NCBI GenBank assembly: GCA_020634235.1
Contig: JACKCB010000003.1
Coordinates: forward strand, 1 to 64,000
Direction of reading: 5' to 3'
Length of the DNA stretch: 64,000 bases
DNA from: Ardenticatenaceae bacterium
Lineage (GTDB): Bacteria > Chloroflexota > Anaerolineae > Promineifilales > Promineifilaceae
This document shows positions 1 through 7,976 of this stretch, one piece after another. Both the position numbers and the translations under genes were made by a program. Numbering within the stretch: the first letter of the stretch is position 1; every line of letters begins with the position of its first letter. The notes beneath the pieces are model-generated. The model was given only the letters and a program-made list of their open reading frames with translations. It did no database searches and was not told the origin of the DNA.

Positions 1-549
1 TCGTTCATACGGGATGAACTGCTCATTGCGTAAATAGACCGACAACCGCTTGACTTGCGAACCATACTGCACCGGATTGCTTACATCCACTGGAAATTCA
101 CCTGTTGTTGCTTCACCACAACAGGGACATATGATGGTTTCGGCTTGGTGTTCGATGGTCACATAACGCAAAGGCGGTAATTCAAAGACCTGTCGTTTGG
201 CAACTTTACTGGCTGCAATTTCTTCAGGCAATGGGGCTTGGCAATGTCCACATTGGGCCGGACGGTGCGATTCAATGAAATCTGGTTTTGGATTGAACTC
301 AAGCGTGTGCCCTTCATGTCCTTCCTGTCCACCAGCTTTGCGCTCTGTTTGTGGTCGTAAACTTTTGGGCTTAGGCTTCTGTCGGCCTTTATCGCGGCTG
401 GACGGCCAACTGGAGTTATGGCTATTTTGCCCTAGCAACTCGATTAGCTGTTTGATTTGAGCTTCAGCAGCAGTTAACTTTTCGCGGAGTTCTTGGTTCT
501 CCCGCTTAAGCTGCTTGTTTTCTGCTCGCAGTTGTTGCACTTCGTCCAT
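1..549 (-). CDS. IS66-family transposase (TnpC type), N-terminal part, runs off the left edge
   Basis: The 183 visible codons begin at an ATG read from 549 leftwards and stay open to base 1, so the gene is truncated only by the window. The first ~35 residues are a charged leucine-zipper-like coiled coil (MDEVQQLRAENKQLKREN...), followed by a Lys/Arg/Gln/Gly-rich linker and a four-cysteine zinc-binding block (CGHCQ near residue 105 and CPCC near residue 145). This coiled coil plus zinc finger order is the N-terminus of the IS66 transposase family; the DDE catalytic domain would lie beyond the left edge. No tnpA/tnpB accessory genes lie upstream, which fits the simpler tnpC-only members. Base use is less GC-rich than the neighbouring genes, consistent with a mobile gene. 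Confidence 0.85.
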   Translation of the reverse strand, partial: MDEVQQLRAENKQLKRENQELREKLTAAEAQIKQLIELLGQNSHNSSWPSSRDKGRQKPKPKSLRPQTERKAGGQEGHEGHTLEFNPKPDFIESHRPAQCGHCQAPLPEEIAASKVAKRQVFELPPLRYVTIEHQAETIICPCCGEATTGEFPVDVSNPVQYGSQVKRLSVYLRNEQFIPYER

Positions 550-590
550 GCTTATCATTTATACCACAGGTTTTAGACCTGTATAGTTAC
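1..590 (-). mobile_element. IS66-like insertion sequence, one end visible
   Basis: The transposase gene is preceded by a 41-base leader. Read on the minus strand, this starts at 590 with GTAACTATACAGG; IS66-family termini characteristically begin GTAA. I place the element end at about 590 by inference. The eight bases just outside (591-598, TATTCGGA) would be the target duplication, which cannot be checked because the other end is out of the window. An inverted repeat ACAGGT (566-571) / ACCTGT (577-582) lies between the end and the start codon. Confidence 0.55.
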
Positions 591-658
591 TATTCGGAAA
601 CGTTCTTTTCATCGTGATAAAAACTCATTTTTGATCCTCAGTTCTTGATGATTAGGCC

Positions 659-717
659 GCACAACTAAATATTCGACAGAAGCCCTTCTGTCGAGCAAAT
701 GCCAGCGGACGTTATGC
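659..717. other. Candidate integron recombination site (attC/attI-like) with a perfect hairpin
   Basis: The bases 659-665 (GCACAAC) and 711-717 (GTTATGC) are near-complementary 7-mers resembling the outer core sites RYYYAAC and GTTRRRY of integron sites, each with one departure from consensus. Between them is a perfect 10-bp hairpin, TCGACAGAAG (673-682) / CTTCTGTCGA (685-694), with a 2-base loop, and the right core is preceded by AGCGGAC, as in many attC sites. The spacing on the two sides is asymmetric (7 versus 16 bases), which a canonical attC would not show. A second core-like 7-mer, GTTAAAC on the minus strand, is at 793-799. The site lies upstream of an integron integrase, where attI is expected, but the assignment is inference. 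Confidence 0.28.
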
Positions 718-824
718 CACCAATTGTCTGTGTAATGCCTGCCAGGGATGTTAGCCCACCGTTTTTCTGCATTTCCCCCTCGTTTTTCCCAGGTTTAACG
801 CTTTTATCTAGAACATTCTTTCTG

Positions 825-849
825 TATAATACCCGCATGGTTGCCATGC
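825..849 (+). promoter_or_regulatory. intI promoter -10 box and overlapping palindrome
   Basis: TATAAT at 825-830 is a perfect -10 hexamer. No good TTGACA-like -35 box is present at 16-18 bp (the position holds TTTTAT-like sequence), which suggests an activator or an extended -10 (preceding bases CTG). Right after it lies the palindrome GCATGG-TTG-CCATGC (835-849), placed over the expected start of transcription and well positioned to be an operator. An AGAA-N6-TTCT inverted repeat also lies just upstream, at about 810-823; I cannot say whether it is an SOS box. Confidence 0.5.
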
Positions 850-926
850 GCGACTGAGTCTGAACACGTTTTTGCTAACAAGGCTTATCATATCGTCTCT
901 TGTAATCTCTTGTCAAGGAAGTGACC

Positions 927-1907
927 ATGACTGCCCCACCGGCCAAAAAGCTGCTCGATCAGGCCCGTGAACGCGCTCGCCTTAAACATTATGCCCTGCG
1001 CACCGAAGAAGCCTACATCGGCTGGATCAGGCGCTTTATCCTGTTCCACAACAAGCGCCACCCCGCCGAAATGGGCGCCGCCGAGATCGAAGCCTTCCTG
1101 GCCCACCTGGCTGTTTACGACCACGTTGCCCCCTCCACCCAAAACCAGGCGCTGGCTGCCCTGCTCTTTCTCTACCGCGATGTCCTCAACCAGGAACTCG
1201 ACCGCCCCGTCAATGTGCCCTGGGCCGACAGGCCGAAAAAGCTGCCCACAGTCCTCACCCCGGCCGAGGCGCTGCAAGTCATCTCCTGCCTGCCCGGCAT
1301 ATACCAGCTCATTGGCAAACTGCTCTATGGCAGCGGCCTGCGCCTCATGGAATGCCTGCGCCTGCGCGTTAAAGATGTGGATTTTGGCCAAAACCTGATT
1401 CTTGTCCGCGATGGCAAAGGGGCTAAGGACCGCATCACTGTCTTGCCCCAAACCGCTGTTACCCCCTTGCAAGAACAACTACAACGCGCCAGACAATGGC
1501 ACGCCCGCGACCTGGAACAAGGTCTTGGCGCCGTCTACCTGCCCTACGCCCTGGAGCGCAAATACCCCAATGCCAACCGCGACTGGCTCTGGCAGTACGT
1601 CTTTCCGGCCGACCGCCTCTCTACCGATCCCCGCAGCGGCGTGCAGCGCCGCCATCATTTGCACGAAAACAGTGTGCAAAAAGCGGTTCACAAAGCGGCC
1701 AAACTCGCCGGTGTCCCCAAGCGCGTCAGCCCCCACACCTTCCGCCACAGCTTCGCCACCCACCTGCTGCAAAATGGCTATGACATCCGTACCGTCCAGG
1801 AACTGCTTGGCCACGCCGATGTCAAAACCACGATGATCTACACTCACGTCCTCAACCAGGGTGGCCTCGCCGTGCGCAGTCCGCTCGACGTGAACCGTTA
1901 TCCGTAA
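927..1907 (+). CDS. intI: Integron-type tyrosine integrase
   Basis: A 326-aa tyrosine recombinase. The SAM-like core-binding domain occupies roughly residues 10-95 (ALRTEEAYIGWIRRFILFH) and the catalytic domain follows, with the first Arg in GSGLRLME, HTFRHSFATHLL giving HxxR, GHADVKTTMIYTHV giving the last His and the nucleophilic Tyr. The block ALERKYPNANRDWLWQYVFP between the Lys region and HxxR is the extra insertion that separates IntI from XerC/XerD. An upstream in-frame GTG at 921 exists, but AAGGAAG (915-921) is correctly spaced for the ATG at 927. It would catalyse recombination between attI and attC sites to capture gene cassettes. ligA begins 20 bases downstream and may be co-transcribed. 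No cassette array is seen; the upstream side, where cassettes normally lie, is interrupted by an IS66 end. Confidence 0.88.
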   Translation: MTAPPAKKLLDQARERARLKHYALRTEEAYIGWIRRFILFHNKRHPAEMGAAEIEAFLAHLAVYDHVAPSTQNQALAALLFLYRDVLNQELDRPVNVPWADRPKKLPTVLTPAEALQVISCLPGIYQLIGKLLYGSGLRLMECLRLRVKDVDFGQNLILVRDGKGAKDRITVLPQTAVTPLQEQLQRARQWHARDLEQGLGAVYLPYALERKYPNANRDWLWQYVFPADRLSTDPRSGVQRRHHLHENSVQKAVHKAAKLAGVPKRVSPHTFRHSFATHLLQNGYDIRTVQELLGHADVKTTMIYTHVLNQGGLAVRSPLDVNRYP

Positions 1908-1927
1908 AGGGGCGATGGACCACATAA

Positions 1928-3955
1928 ATGAGTATGCAAATAGAAACCGAAATCAACCAGTTACGCGAAGAGATTAACTATCACCTTTACCGCTATCACG
2001 TCCTGGATGCGCCGGTCATCAGCGACGCCGAGTATGACGCGCTGTATGCCGAGCTGCTGGCCCTGGAGCAGGCCCACCCCGACCTGATCACCCCTGACTC
2101 GCCCACGCAGCGCACCGGAGCCGCGCCGGTCAGCGCCTTCGAGAAGGTCGTCCACCCGGCCCCAATTCTCAGCCTGGCCAGTGCCCACAGCCTGGCCGAG
2201 GTTTACGCCTGGCGGGCGCGCATTGGCCGGCTGCTGCCAGACGATACTGCGCTCGATTACGTGGTTGAGCCGAAGATTGATGGCCTGACGGTGGTGCTGA
2301 CCTACCGTGAGGGCTTGTTTGTGCAGGGGGCCACCCGTGGCAATGGGGAGGTGGGTGAGGATGTTAGCCAGAATTTGCGCACCCTGGCGGCGCTGCCCCG
2401 CCGCATTCCGGTGGACCCCGGCAGCCCGCTGCGGCCACCCGCTTACCTGGTGGTGCGCGGCGAGGTCTTCTTTCCCCTGGACCGCTTTGCGGCGTTCAAT
2501 GAGGCACAGATGGCAGCCGGGGAGCGGATCTACATGAACCCGCGCAACGCGGCCTCCGGATCGCTGCGCCAGTTGGACCCGCAGATCACGGCCGCCCGGC
2601 CGCTCACCCTCTTCTGCTACGATTTTGTGGCCTGGGAAGGGGAGGGCGTGCCGCCTACCCAGGCGGCGCGTCTGCAACTGCTGCGCGACCTGGGCTTTCC
2701 GCTGCCCCCGGCCGGGGACATCACCCCCCTCACCGCCCTCGAACAGATCGACGACCTCTACGCCCAATGGATCGCCCGCCGCAACCAGCTCAACTACGAA
2801 GTGGACGGCCTGGTCATCAAGATCAACGACCGCCCCCTGGCCGACAGCCTGGGCTACGTGGGCAAAGACCCGCGCGGCGCCCTGGCCCTCAAATTCCCCG
2901 CCCAGGAAAAAAACACCAAACTGCTCAACGTCGTCGTCAACGTCGGCCGCACTGGCGTGCTGGCCCCGGCCGCGGAGCTGGAGCCGGTAGAAATTGGCGG
3001 CGTGGTGGTCAAAAACGCCACCCTGCACAACTACGACGAGATCGCCCGCAAAGATATCCGCCTCGGCGACACCGTCGTCGTCAAGCGCGCCGGCGACGTC
3101 ATCCCCTACATCGTCGGCCCGGTCGTCGAGCTGCGCCAGGGAGATGAACGCGTCATCGAGCTGCCCACCCACTGCCCGGCCTGCGGCGCCCCGGCCGGGC
3201 GCGTGCCCGGCGAAGTGGCCCTCTACTGCGATAACCCTGCCTGCCCGGCGCAGTTGGTGCGCCGCGTGGAATACTTCGTCAGCCGCGGGGCCATGGACAT
3301 CGAAACCTTCGGCGCGCAAACGGCCGCCTTGCTCATCGAGCAGGGGCTGATCCACGACGTGGCCGACATCTACACCCTGGACCGCAGCGCCCTGCTGGCC
3401 CTGGAAGGTTTCCAGGAAAAGAAAGTGGACAACCTGCTGGCCGGCATCGAAGCCAGCAAACAGGCCCCGGCCGGGCGCTTGCTCACCGCCCTGGGCATCC
3501 GCTTTGTGGGCAGCGTGGTCGCCGGCCTGCTGCTGGACGACCTGGGCAGCCTGGATGCCCTGGCCGCCGCCGACGAGGCGCGGCTCATGACCATCGAAGG
3601 CATCGGCCCCCAAACCGCGGCCGCCGTCGTCGCCTGGTTTGCCGACGAGCGCCACCAGCACCTGCTGCACAAACTACGCCAGGCCGGGCTGCAATTCGCC
3701 CTCACCCGGCCGGGGCAAACCCTGGACACCCTGGCCGGCCTCACCTTCGTCATCACCGGCACCCTGCCCACCCTCACCCGCGAAGAGGCCAAAGCGCTGA
3801 TTGAGCAGCATGGCGGCAAAGTCACCGGCGCCGTCAGCAAAAACACCAGCTACCTGCTGGCTGGCGAAAAAGCGGGCAGCAAGCTGGCCAAAGCCGGCCA
3901 GCTCGGCGTGCCCATCCTCGACGAAGCTGCCCTCAGAGCCATGCTCAGCCCCTGA
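1928..3955 (+). CDS. ligA: NAD-dependent DNA ligase LigA
   Basis: A full-length 675-aa bacterial ligase that seals nicks in replication and repair using NAD+. The Ia region and adenylation domain contain the nucleophile Lys116 in EPKIDG. The OB-fold region follows (VGRTGVLAPAAELEPV), then a Cys4 zinc finger at about residues 416-440 (CPACG...CDNPAC), helix-hairpin-helix repeats, and a C-terminal BRCT domain from about residue 602 (GLTFVITGTLP). All domains and key residues are intact. The ATG at 1928 has no clear ribosome site; a second ATG two codons on (1934) is a possible start. It lies directly after intI on the same strand, an unusual neighbour for ligA. Confidence 0.97.
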   Translation: MSMQIETEINQLREEINYHLYRYHVLDAPVISDAEYDALYAELLALEQAHPDLITPDSPTQRTGAAPVSAFEKVVHPAPILSLASAHSLAEVYAWRARIGRLLPDDTALDYVVEPKIDGLTVVLTYREGLFVQGATRGNGEVGEDVSQNLRTLAALPRRIPVDPGSPLRPPAYLVVRGEVFFPLDRFAAFNEAQMAAGERIYMNPRNAASGSLRQLDPQITAARPLTLFCYDFVAWEGEGVPPTQAARLQLLRDLGFPLPPAGDITPLTALEQIDDLYAQWIARRNQLNYEVDGLVIKINDRPLADSLGYVGKDPRGALALKFPAQEKNTKLLNVVVNVGRTGVLAPAAELEPVEIGGVVVKNATLHNYDEIARKDIRLGDTVVVKRAGDVIPYIVGPVVELRQGDERVIELPTHCPACGAPAGRVPGEVALYCDNPACPAQLVRRVEYFVSRGAMDIETFGAQTAALLIEQGLIHDVADIYTLDRSALLALEGFQEKKVDNLLAGIEASKQAPAGRLLTALGIRFVGSVVAGLLLDDLGSLDALAAADEARLMTIEGIGPQTAAAVVAWFADERHQHLLHKLRQAGLQFALTRPGQTLDTLAGLTFVITGTLPTLTREEAKALIEQHGGKVTGAVSKNTSYLLAGEKAGSKLAKAGQLGVPILDEAALRAMLSP

Positions 3956-3971
3956 TGGCCGATCCGGCCAA

Positions 3972-4000
3972 TTGTCGCTGCCCGGATATCGGTCTACAAT
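3972..4000 (+). promoter_or_regulatory. Promoter candidate for the 4191 gene
   Basis: TTGTCG (3972-3977), a 17-base spacer and TACAAT (3995-4000) form a good vegetative promoter in the 235-base spacer after ligA. It predicts a 5' untranslated leader of about 180 nt, in which a GC-rich inverted repeat (GCCCG...CGGGC, about 4018-4062) resembles the REP-like elements found elsewhere in the window. Confidence 0.5.
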
Positions 4001-4190
4001 AGTGACTGTACAGGTGCAGCCCGAGCCTGTCGCCGGCGGCACCGGGCTGCGACGGGCTTAGCCCTCGCGAATGTGTGCCGTTACCCACAATAGGCAATAA
4101 TCCGCGGCTAACTGCGGCCGTTCAGATTGAACCTATTCCCGCCCGCCAATTCAGACCTGCTTAAGTCGAAAACGTTACTGAGGAGTAGCT

Positions 4191-6605
4191 ATGCCGGACA
4201 AAAAACAGCCCGCCACCGTTCCGCAGCAGTCGCCACAGGTGCGCCGGCCGGCCCCGGCCGGGGCCACCACCACCGCCCCACTTGCCCAAGACAGCCTCGC
4301 CGGCGTCGCGCAGCGCCTGGCCGCCGGTGAACAAGTCCAGCTCTCCCCCCACGACGTGTTGGCTCTGCAGCGGCTGGGCGGCAACCAGTTGGTGCAGCGC
4401 CTGCTGGCCGACGCCCCCGCCCGCCACACCCCCGGCTGCGGCTGCAACCAGTGCCAGAGCGCCCTGCCCGCCCCAACCATCCAGCGCCACCACGATGAAG
4501 AGCGGCTGCAAACCAGCCCGGCCGGGGCCACCACCCCCGCCAGCCCCATCCGCCACCACCTCCCCATCCCCGACGCCATCCAACGCCACGTCGCCTTCGA
4601 GCATTACCTGTTGGGCCAGGTTGCCCCCGGCAAACTCTCCAACATCGCCCTCGTCCGCCAGGCCGGCGAGCTGGAAGCTGAAATCAACCGCCTCATTAAA
4701 GAGAAAAAACTGCTAGAAGACCCCGAACGCACCCGCGACCTGGTTCGCCAGCTCAGCCAGGCCAAAATCAAACGGGACGAAGTCAAGCACACCATAGAGC
4801 AGGAGATGGACCGCCTGGCGCTCTGGAAAGATGACCCGGATGCCGTCAAAGCGAGTGACGTGGAACCCGGCCGGGTGAAGAAAAACATCGACGACACCTG
4901 GCAAGTCCCCTACGTCGTGCTGCCCGTGCGCGACGGGCAGCAGGTTGTGGCCACCTACAGCGAGATGAACACCCTGCCCGACCTCTTCGGCAACCCCGAA
5001 ACCATCGCCAACACCCCCAAAGACAAAGTCCAGGCCCTGCTGCAAGGCGTCCGCCAGCAAGCCTACATCGAGCTAGACAACATCTACAAAGAGCTGTTCG
5101 GCGTCAGCCGCTCTCTACTCCGCCGCGCCCTACTACCCGACCTCGACTTCGCCGGAGCTACCGGCCCCCGCGCCCAGGCCGTCAACGAATGGGCCTACGA
5201 AAAGCGCACCGAGATGCAGGTCAACACCGCCACCAGCCGCCAAGGGGAAGAGACCCAGCAATACTTCGCCGCCCTGGAGCGCAACGCCTGCCACTTCGCC
5301 CCAGAAAGCTGGAGCCAATGGGAAGGCTACCACCGCCAGGCCCGCAAATTGGCCCAGGCCGCCGCCGACGCCCGCGCCGCCGCCGCCGATATCCGCGAGC
5401 GCGGCGGCAACGAATCCACCGCCCTCGCCTACGAAAAGCAGGCCGGCGAACTGGGCAACCAGGCGCTGCTGCAAAACGGCTTCGGCGAACACTACCTCCA
5501 AGACTCCTTCGCCGCCGGCCACCTCATCGACAAGACCAAGATCATGCAATGGTTTGTCCAATGGCTCAACGCCAACGATGACGGCCTCGGCTTCACAGAA
5601 AGCGCCCAGTCAGAATGGGCCATGGTCAGCATGGTCGCCGGCGAGGGGCTTTCCTCCAACCCCCAACGGCTCGACGACAAGATGATGCGCGGCGAGATCA
5701 CAACCTTCTACCAGGCAAACATCGAAACCGGCATGACCCTACAGCCGGAGATTGTCTTCATGATGTGGTGGCGCACGGCAGCCAAAGCCGTCCCCAAACT
5801 GCGGGAGCTGACCCCGGCCAAAGCGGCGCAGTTGTGCCCGCTGGACGAAGTCAAGAACAAGCCGCTGGTGGCCCAGCTCTTGATGCAGCGCCTGACCGAG
5901 CGGCGTTTCGCCAGCCACACGCCCGCATCCGAGGGCGTCTTTGGCCTGGGCGCCCACCCCGAATACTTCGAACTGGCCGAAGCGCAAATCAATGTACAGC
6001 AGGGCGAATCGGGCGCTTACCAGTCCCGCTTGTCCACCGAGAGCGCCATTTCCGGCGAAGGGCATGACTTCCGCAAGGAAGCGGCCGAGTTCAACATGGC
6101 CGCCTACGATGCCTTCTTGCACAACGCCTACGTGCAGGCGGCCACCAAGTTCTTCCACGACAAGTACTGCAAAGAAGGGTTGTGGGTCCACACCCGCGAC
6201 CACGGACCGCTCTTCCGCATCTATGGCGATAACAACATGCTCAAAGGGGGGGCGCAAGAAGGGGTGGCCTACTCGGCCGAAACGTCCAAGATGTCCCGCG
6301 AGGCGGTCTTCAACATTATCGAAGGCACGCCTGACCAGGCGGCGGCCATCGACACCATTAAGGGGCGCTTCCCCACCCACGCCACCGAGGTGGAAGGCGG
6401 CCAGGCGATGCGCCTGGACAAGTGGAATGAGGATCTGAAAGCCCGCGGTGACAAGGGGCTGTTCAAACAGGCCAAGGACAATGGCGCGCTGACCGTTTAC
6501 AAGGCGCAGACCGGCATCTCCAGCAAGGGGGCGCTCAACCTGTCGCTGCTGGACCAGGCCATCGAGAAGGAGCTGCCGGTGGAGAAGCACGGCGGCGAGT
6601 TCTAA
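4191..6605 (+). CDS. Large effector-like protein: N-terminal QRLGGNQ-type motif and phospholipase-C-like helical region
   Basis: An 804-aa protein without signal peptide, preceded by GAGGAG 7 nt before the ATG. Residues 1-45 are a Pro/Ala/Thr/Gln-rich low-complexity leader. Residues ~58-72 read LALQRLGGNQLVQRLL, very like the LQRxxGNQAVxxLL motif that accompanies proteins linked to extracellular contractile injection systems (known pattern; link here is inference). A CGCNQCQ cluster follows near residue 83. Coiled-coil helices lie around residues 150-215. In the middle, NACHFAPESWSQW (from about residue 363) and GEHYLQDSFAAGHLID (from about 430) resemble metal-binding His/Asp motifs of zinc-dependent phospholipase C/S1-P1-nuclease-like helical proteins. 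The C-terminal third is unassigned. It could be an injected or secreted lipid-active toxin, but no injection-system genes are in the window. moeA starts 7 nt downstream. Confidence 0.6.
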   Translation: MPDKKQPATVPQQSPQVRRPAPAGATTTAPLAQDSLAGVAQRLAAGEQVQLSPHDVLALQRLGGNQLVQRLLADAPARHTPGCGCNQCQSALPAPTIQRHHDEERLQTSPAGATTPASPIRHHLPIPDAIQRHVAFEHYLLGQVAPGKLSNIALVRQAGELEAEINRLIKEKKLLEDPERTRDLVRQLSQAKIKRDEVKHTIEQEMDRLALWKDDPDAVKASDVEPGRVKKNIDDTWQVPYVVLPVRDGQQVVATYSEMNTLPDLFGNPETIANTPKDKVQALLQGVRQQAYIELDNIYKELFGVSRSLLRRALLPDLDFAGATGPRAQAVNEWAYEKRTEMQVNTATSRQGEETQQYFAALERNACHFAPESWSQWEGYHRQARKLAQAAADARAAAADIRERGGNESTALAYEKQAGELGNQALLQNGFGEHYLQDSFAAGHLIDKTKIMQWFVQWLNANDDGLGFTESAQSEWAMVSMVAGEGLSSNPQRLDDKMMRGEITTFYQANIETGMTLQPEIVFMMWWRTAAKAVPKLRELTPAKAAQLCPLDEVKNKPLVAQLLMQRLTERRFASHTPASEGVFGLGAHPEYFELAEAQINVQQGESGAYQSRLSTESAISGEGHDFRKEAAEFNMAAYDAFLHNAYVQAATKFFHDKYCKEGLWVHTRDHGPLFRIYGDNNMLKGGAQEGVAYSAETSKMSREAVFNIIEGTPDQAAAIDTIKGRFPTHATEVEGGQAMRLDKWNEDLKARGDKGLFKQAKDNGALTVYKAQTGISSKGALNLSLLDQAIEKELPVEKHGGEF

Positions 6606-6612
6606 CAACCCC

Positions 6613-7845
6613 ATGCCTGAGTTCTTCCACGTCCTCCCGCCCGCTGCGGCGCGGGCGCTGCTCTTCGAGCATCTCGCCTGGCGCACCCCGGCCGAGACCA
6701 TCGCCACTGCCCAGGCCCCCGGCCGGGTCACGGCCACCCCCATCTTCGCCCCGCACGCCCTGCCCACCTTCCGCCGCAGCACCATGGATGGTTACGCCGT
6801 GCGCGCCGCCGACACCCACGGCGCGTCTGGCGCACTGCCCGCCCTGCTGCAAGTTGTGGGCGAGGTGCCCATGGGGCAGCCGGCGGCGCTGGCCCTGCGG
6901 CCGGGGCAGGCGGTCATCGTTCACACCGGCGGCATGCTGCCCCACAGCGCCGACGCGGTGGTGCAGGTAGAACATACCCAGCCGGCCGGCGCGCAGGAGA
7001 TTGAGGTTGTTCGCGCCGTGGCCGCGGGGCAAAATGTGCTGCAAGTGGGCGAGGACGTGGCCCAGGGGGCGCAAATCCTCCCGGCCGGGCACGTTTTGCG
7101 GCCGCAAGATTTGGGCGGGCTGCTGGCCCTGGGCCTCACCGAGGTGGTCGTGGCCCAGCGCCCCCGCGTGGCTATCCTGGCCACCGGCGACGAAGTGGTG
7201 CCGCCAGACGCCCCGGCCGGGCCGGGCCAGATCCGCGACATCAACAGCTACACGGTGGCCGGGCAGGTGCAGCAGGCCGGCGGCCTGCCCTGCCTGGGCG
7301 GCATCCTGCCCGACCACTTGCCAGCGCTGCAAGAGGCCGCCGCCGTCGCCCTGGCCGGCAGCGACATGCTGGTCATGTCCGCCGGCTCATCCGTCAGCGT
7401 GCGCGACATGACGGTGCAGGTGATCGATGGCCTGGGGTCGCCGGGCGTGCTGCTGCATGGGGTGGCCACCCGGCCGGGCAAACCGACCATCGTGGGGGTG
7501 GTGCAGGGCAAACCGGTCTTGGGGCTGCCGGGCAACCCGGTGTCGGCCATGATCCAGTTTGATATGTTTGGCGTGCCGGCCATTTACCGGCTGCAGGGGG
7601 CGGCCCAAACGCCGCGCCGCGCCGTGGTCTATGCCCGGCTGGCGCACAACCTGGCCAGCGAAACCGGCCGCGAAGATTACGTCCCCACCCGGCTGGAGGA
7701 AACGGCCGAGGGGTTGGTGGCTCGCCCGGTATTTGGCAAGAGCAACCTCATCTACACCCTGGTCCACGCCGATGGCCTGATCAAGATCCCTCTCAACAAA
7801 GGGGGCATCCCGGCCGGGGAGCTGGTTGAGGTGCGCCTTTTCTAG
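6613..7845 (+). CDS. moeA: Molybdopterin molybdenumtransferase MoeA
   Basis: A 410-aa protein of normal family length, inserting molybdate into adenylated molybdopterin in the last step of Mo-cofactor synthesis. The N-terminal signature RSTMDGYAVRAAD is near residue 57, the central MoCF-binding domain contains ILATGDEVV, and the C-terminal half has KPVLGLPGNPVSAMIQF; a beta-barrel C-terminal domain (domain IV) ends the protein. The ATG lies 7 nt after the stop of the 804-aa gene, suggesting read-through transcription although the functions do not obviously connect. No other molybdenum-cofactor gene and no Moco riboswitch is visible. Confidence 0.93.
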   Translation: MPEFFHVLPPAAARALLFEHLAWRTPAETIATAQAPGRVTATPIFAPHALPTFRRSTMDGYAVRAADTHGASGALPALLQVVGEVPMGQPAALALRPGQAVIVHTGGMLPHSADAVVQVEHTQPAGAQEIEVVRAVAAGQNVLQVGEDVAQGAQILPAGHVLRPQDLGGLLALGLTEVVVAQRPRVAILATGDEVVPPDAPAGPGQIRDINSYTVAGQVQQAGGLPCLGGILPDHLPALQEAAAVALAGSDMLVMSAGSSVSVRDMTVQVIDGLGSPGVLLHGVATRPGKPTIVGVVQGKPVLGLPGNPVSAMIQFDMFGVPAIYRLQGAAQTPRRAVVYARLAHNLASETGREDYVPTRLEETAEGLVARPVFGKSNLIYTLVHADGLIKIPLNKGGIPAGELVEVRLF

Positions 7846-7856
7846 AGAAAGCAGGA

Positions 7857-7955
7857 AACTACCAGGGCTGCTGCCTAAGCCCGTCGAAGGCAGCCGGGCT
7901 TCGACAGGCTCAGCCCTCGCTTCGACAGGCTCAGCCCTCGAACGGCTTGGTAGTT
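7857..7955. repeat. REP/MITE-like element with terminal inverted repeats
   Basis: The element is bounded by AACTACCA (7857-7864) and TGGTAGTT (7948-7955), a perfect 8-bp inverted pair. Inside are two tandem 21-base units, GCTTCGACAGGCTCAGCCCTC (7898-7918) and its copy (7919-7939), preceded by an inverted partner GCCCGTCGAAGGC (7879-7891). This palindromic TTCGACAGGCTCAG type is a widespread intergenic repeat, and a relative lies at 30323-30406. It sits between moeA and a convergent minus-strand gene. Confidence 0.7.
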
Positions 7956-7976
7956 ACAAAACCAGAGAAATTGGGC

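Larger units (their letters stand above)
550..920. other. Spacer between the IS66 end and intI
   Basis: No convincing gene is present. A 60-codon minus-strand frame (665-847) crosses the hairpin and the intI promoter and has no recognisable family, so I do not call it. The stretch holds the IS end (to 590), the recombination-site candidate (659-717), and the intI promoter (825-849). Confidence 0.6.

Noticed and set aside
810..823. LexA/SOS box upstream of intI
   Set aside because: AGAA-N6-TTCT is a short inverted repeat that fits neither the proteobacterial nor the Bacillus-type consensus well enough to call.
665..847. 60-codon minus-strand open frame upstream of intI
   Set aside because: It runs across the hairpin, a possible attachment site and the intI promoter, has no family resemblance and no ribosome site.
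6606..6620. Moco riboswitch before moeA
   Set aside because: Only 7 bases separate moeA from the previous stop; there is no room for the structure.
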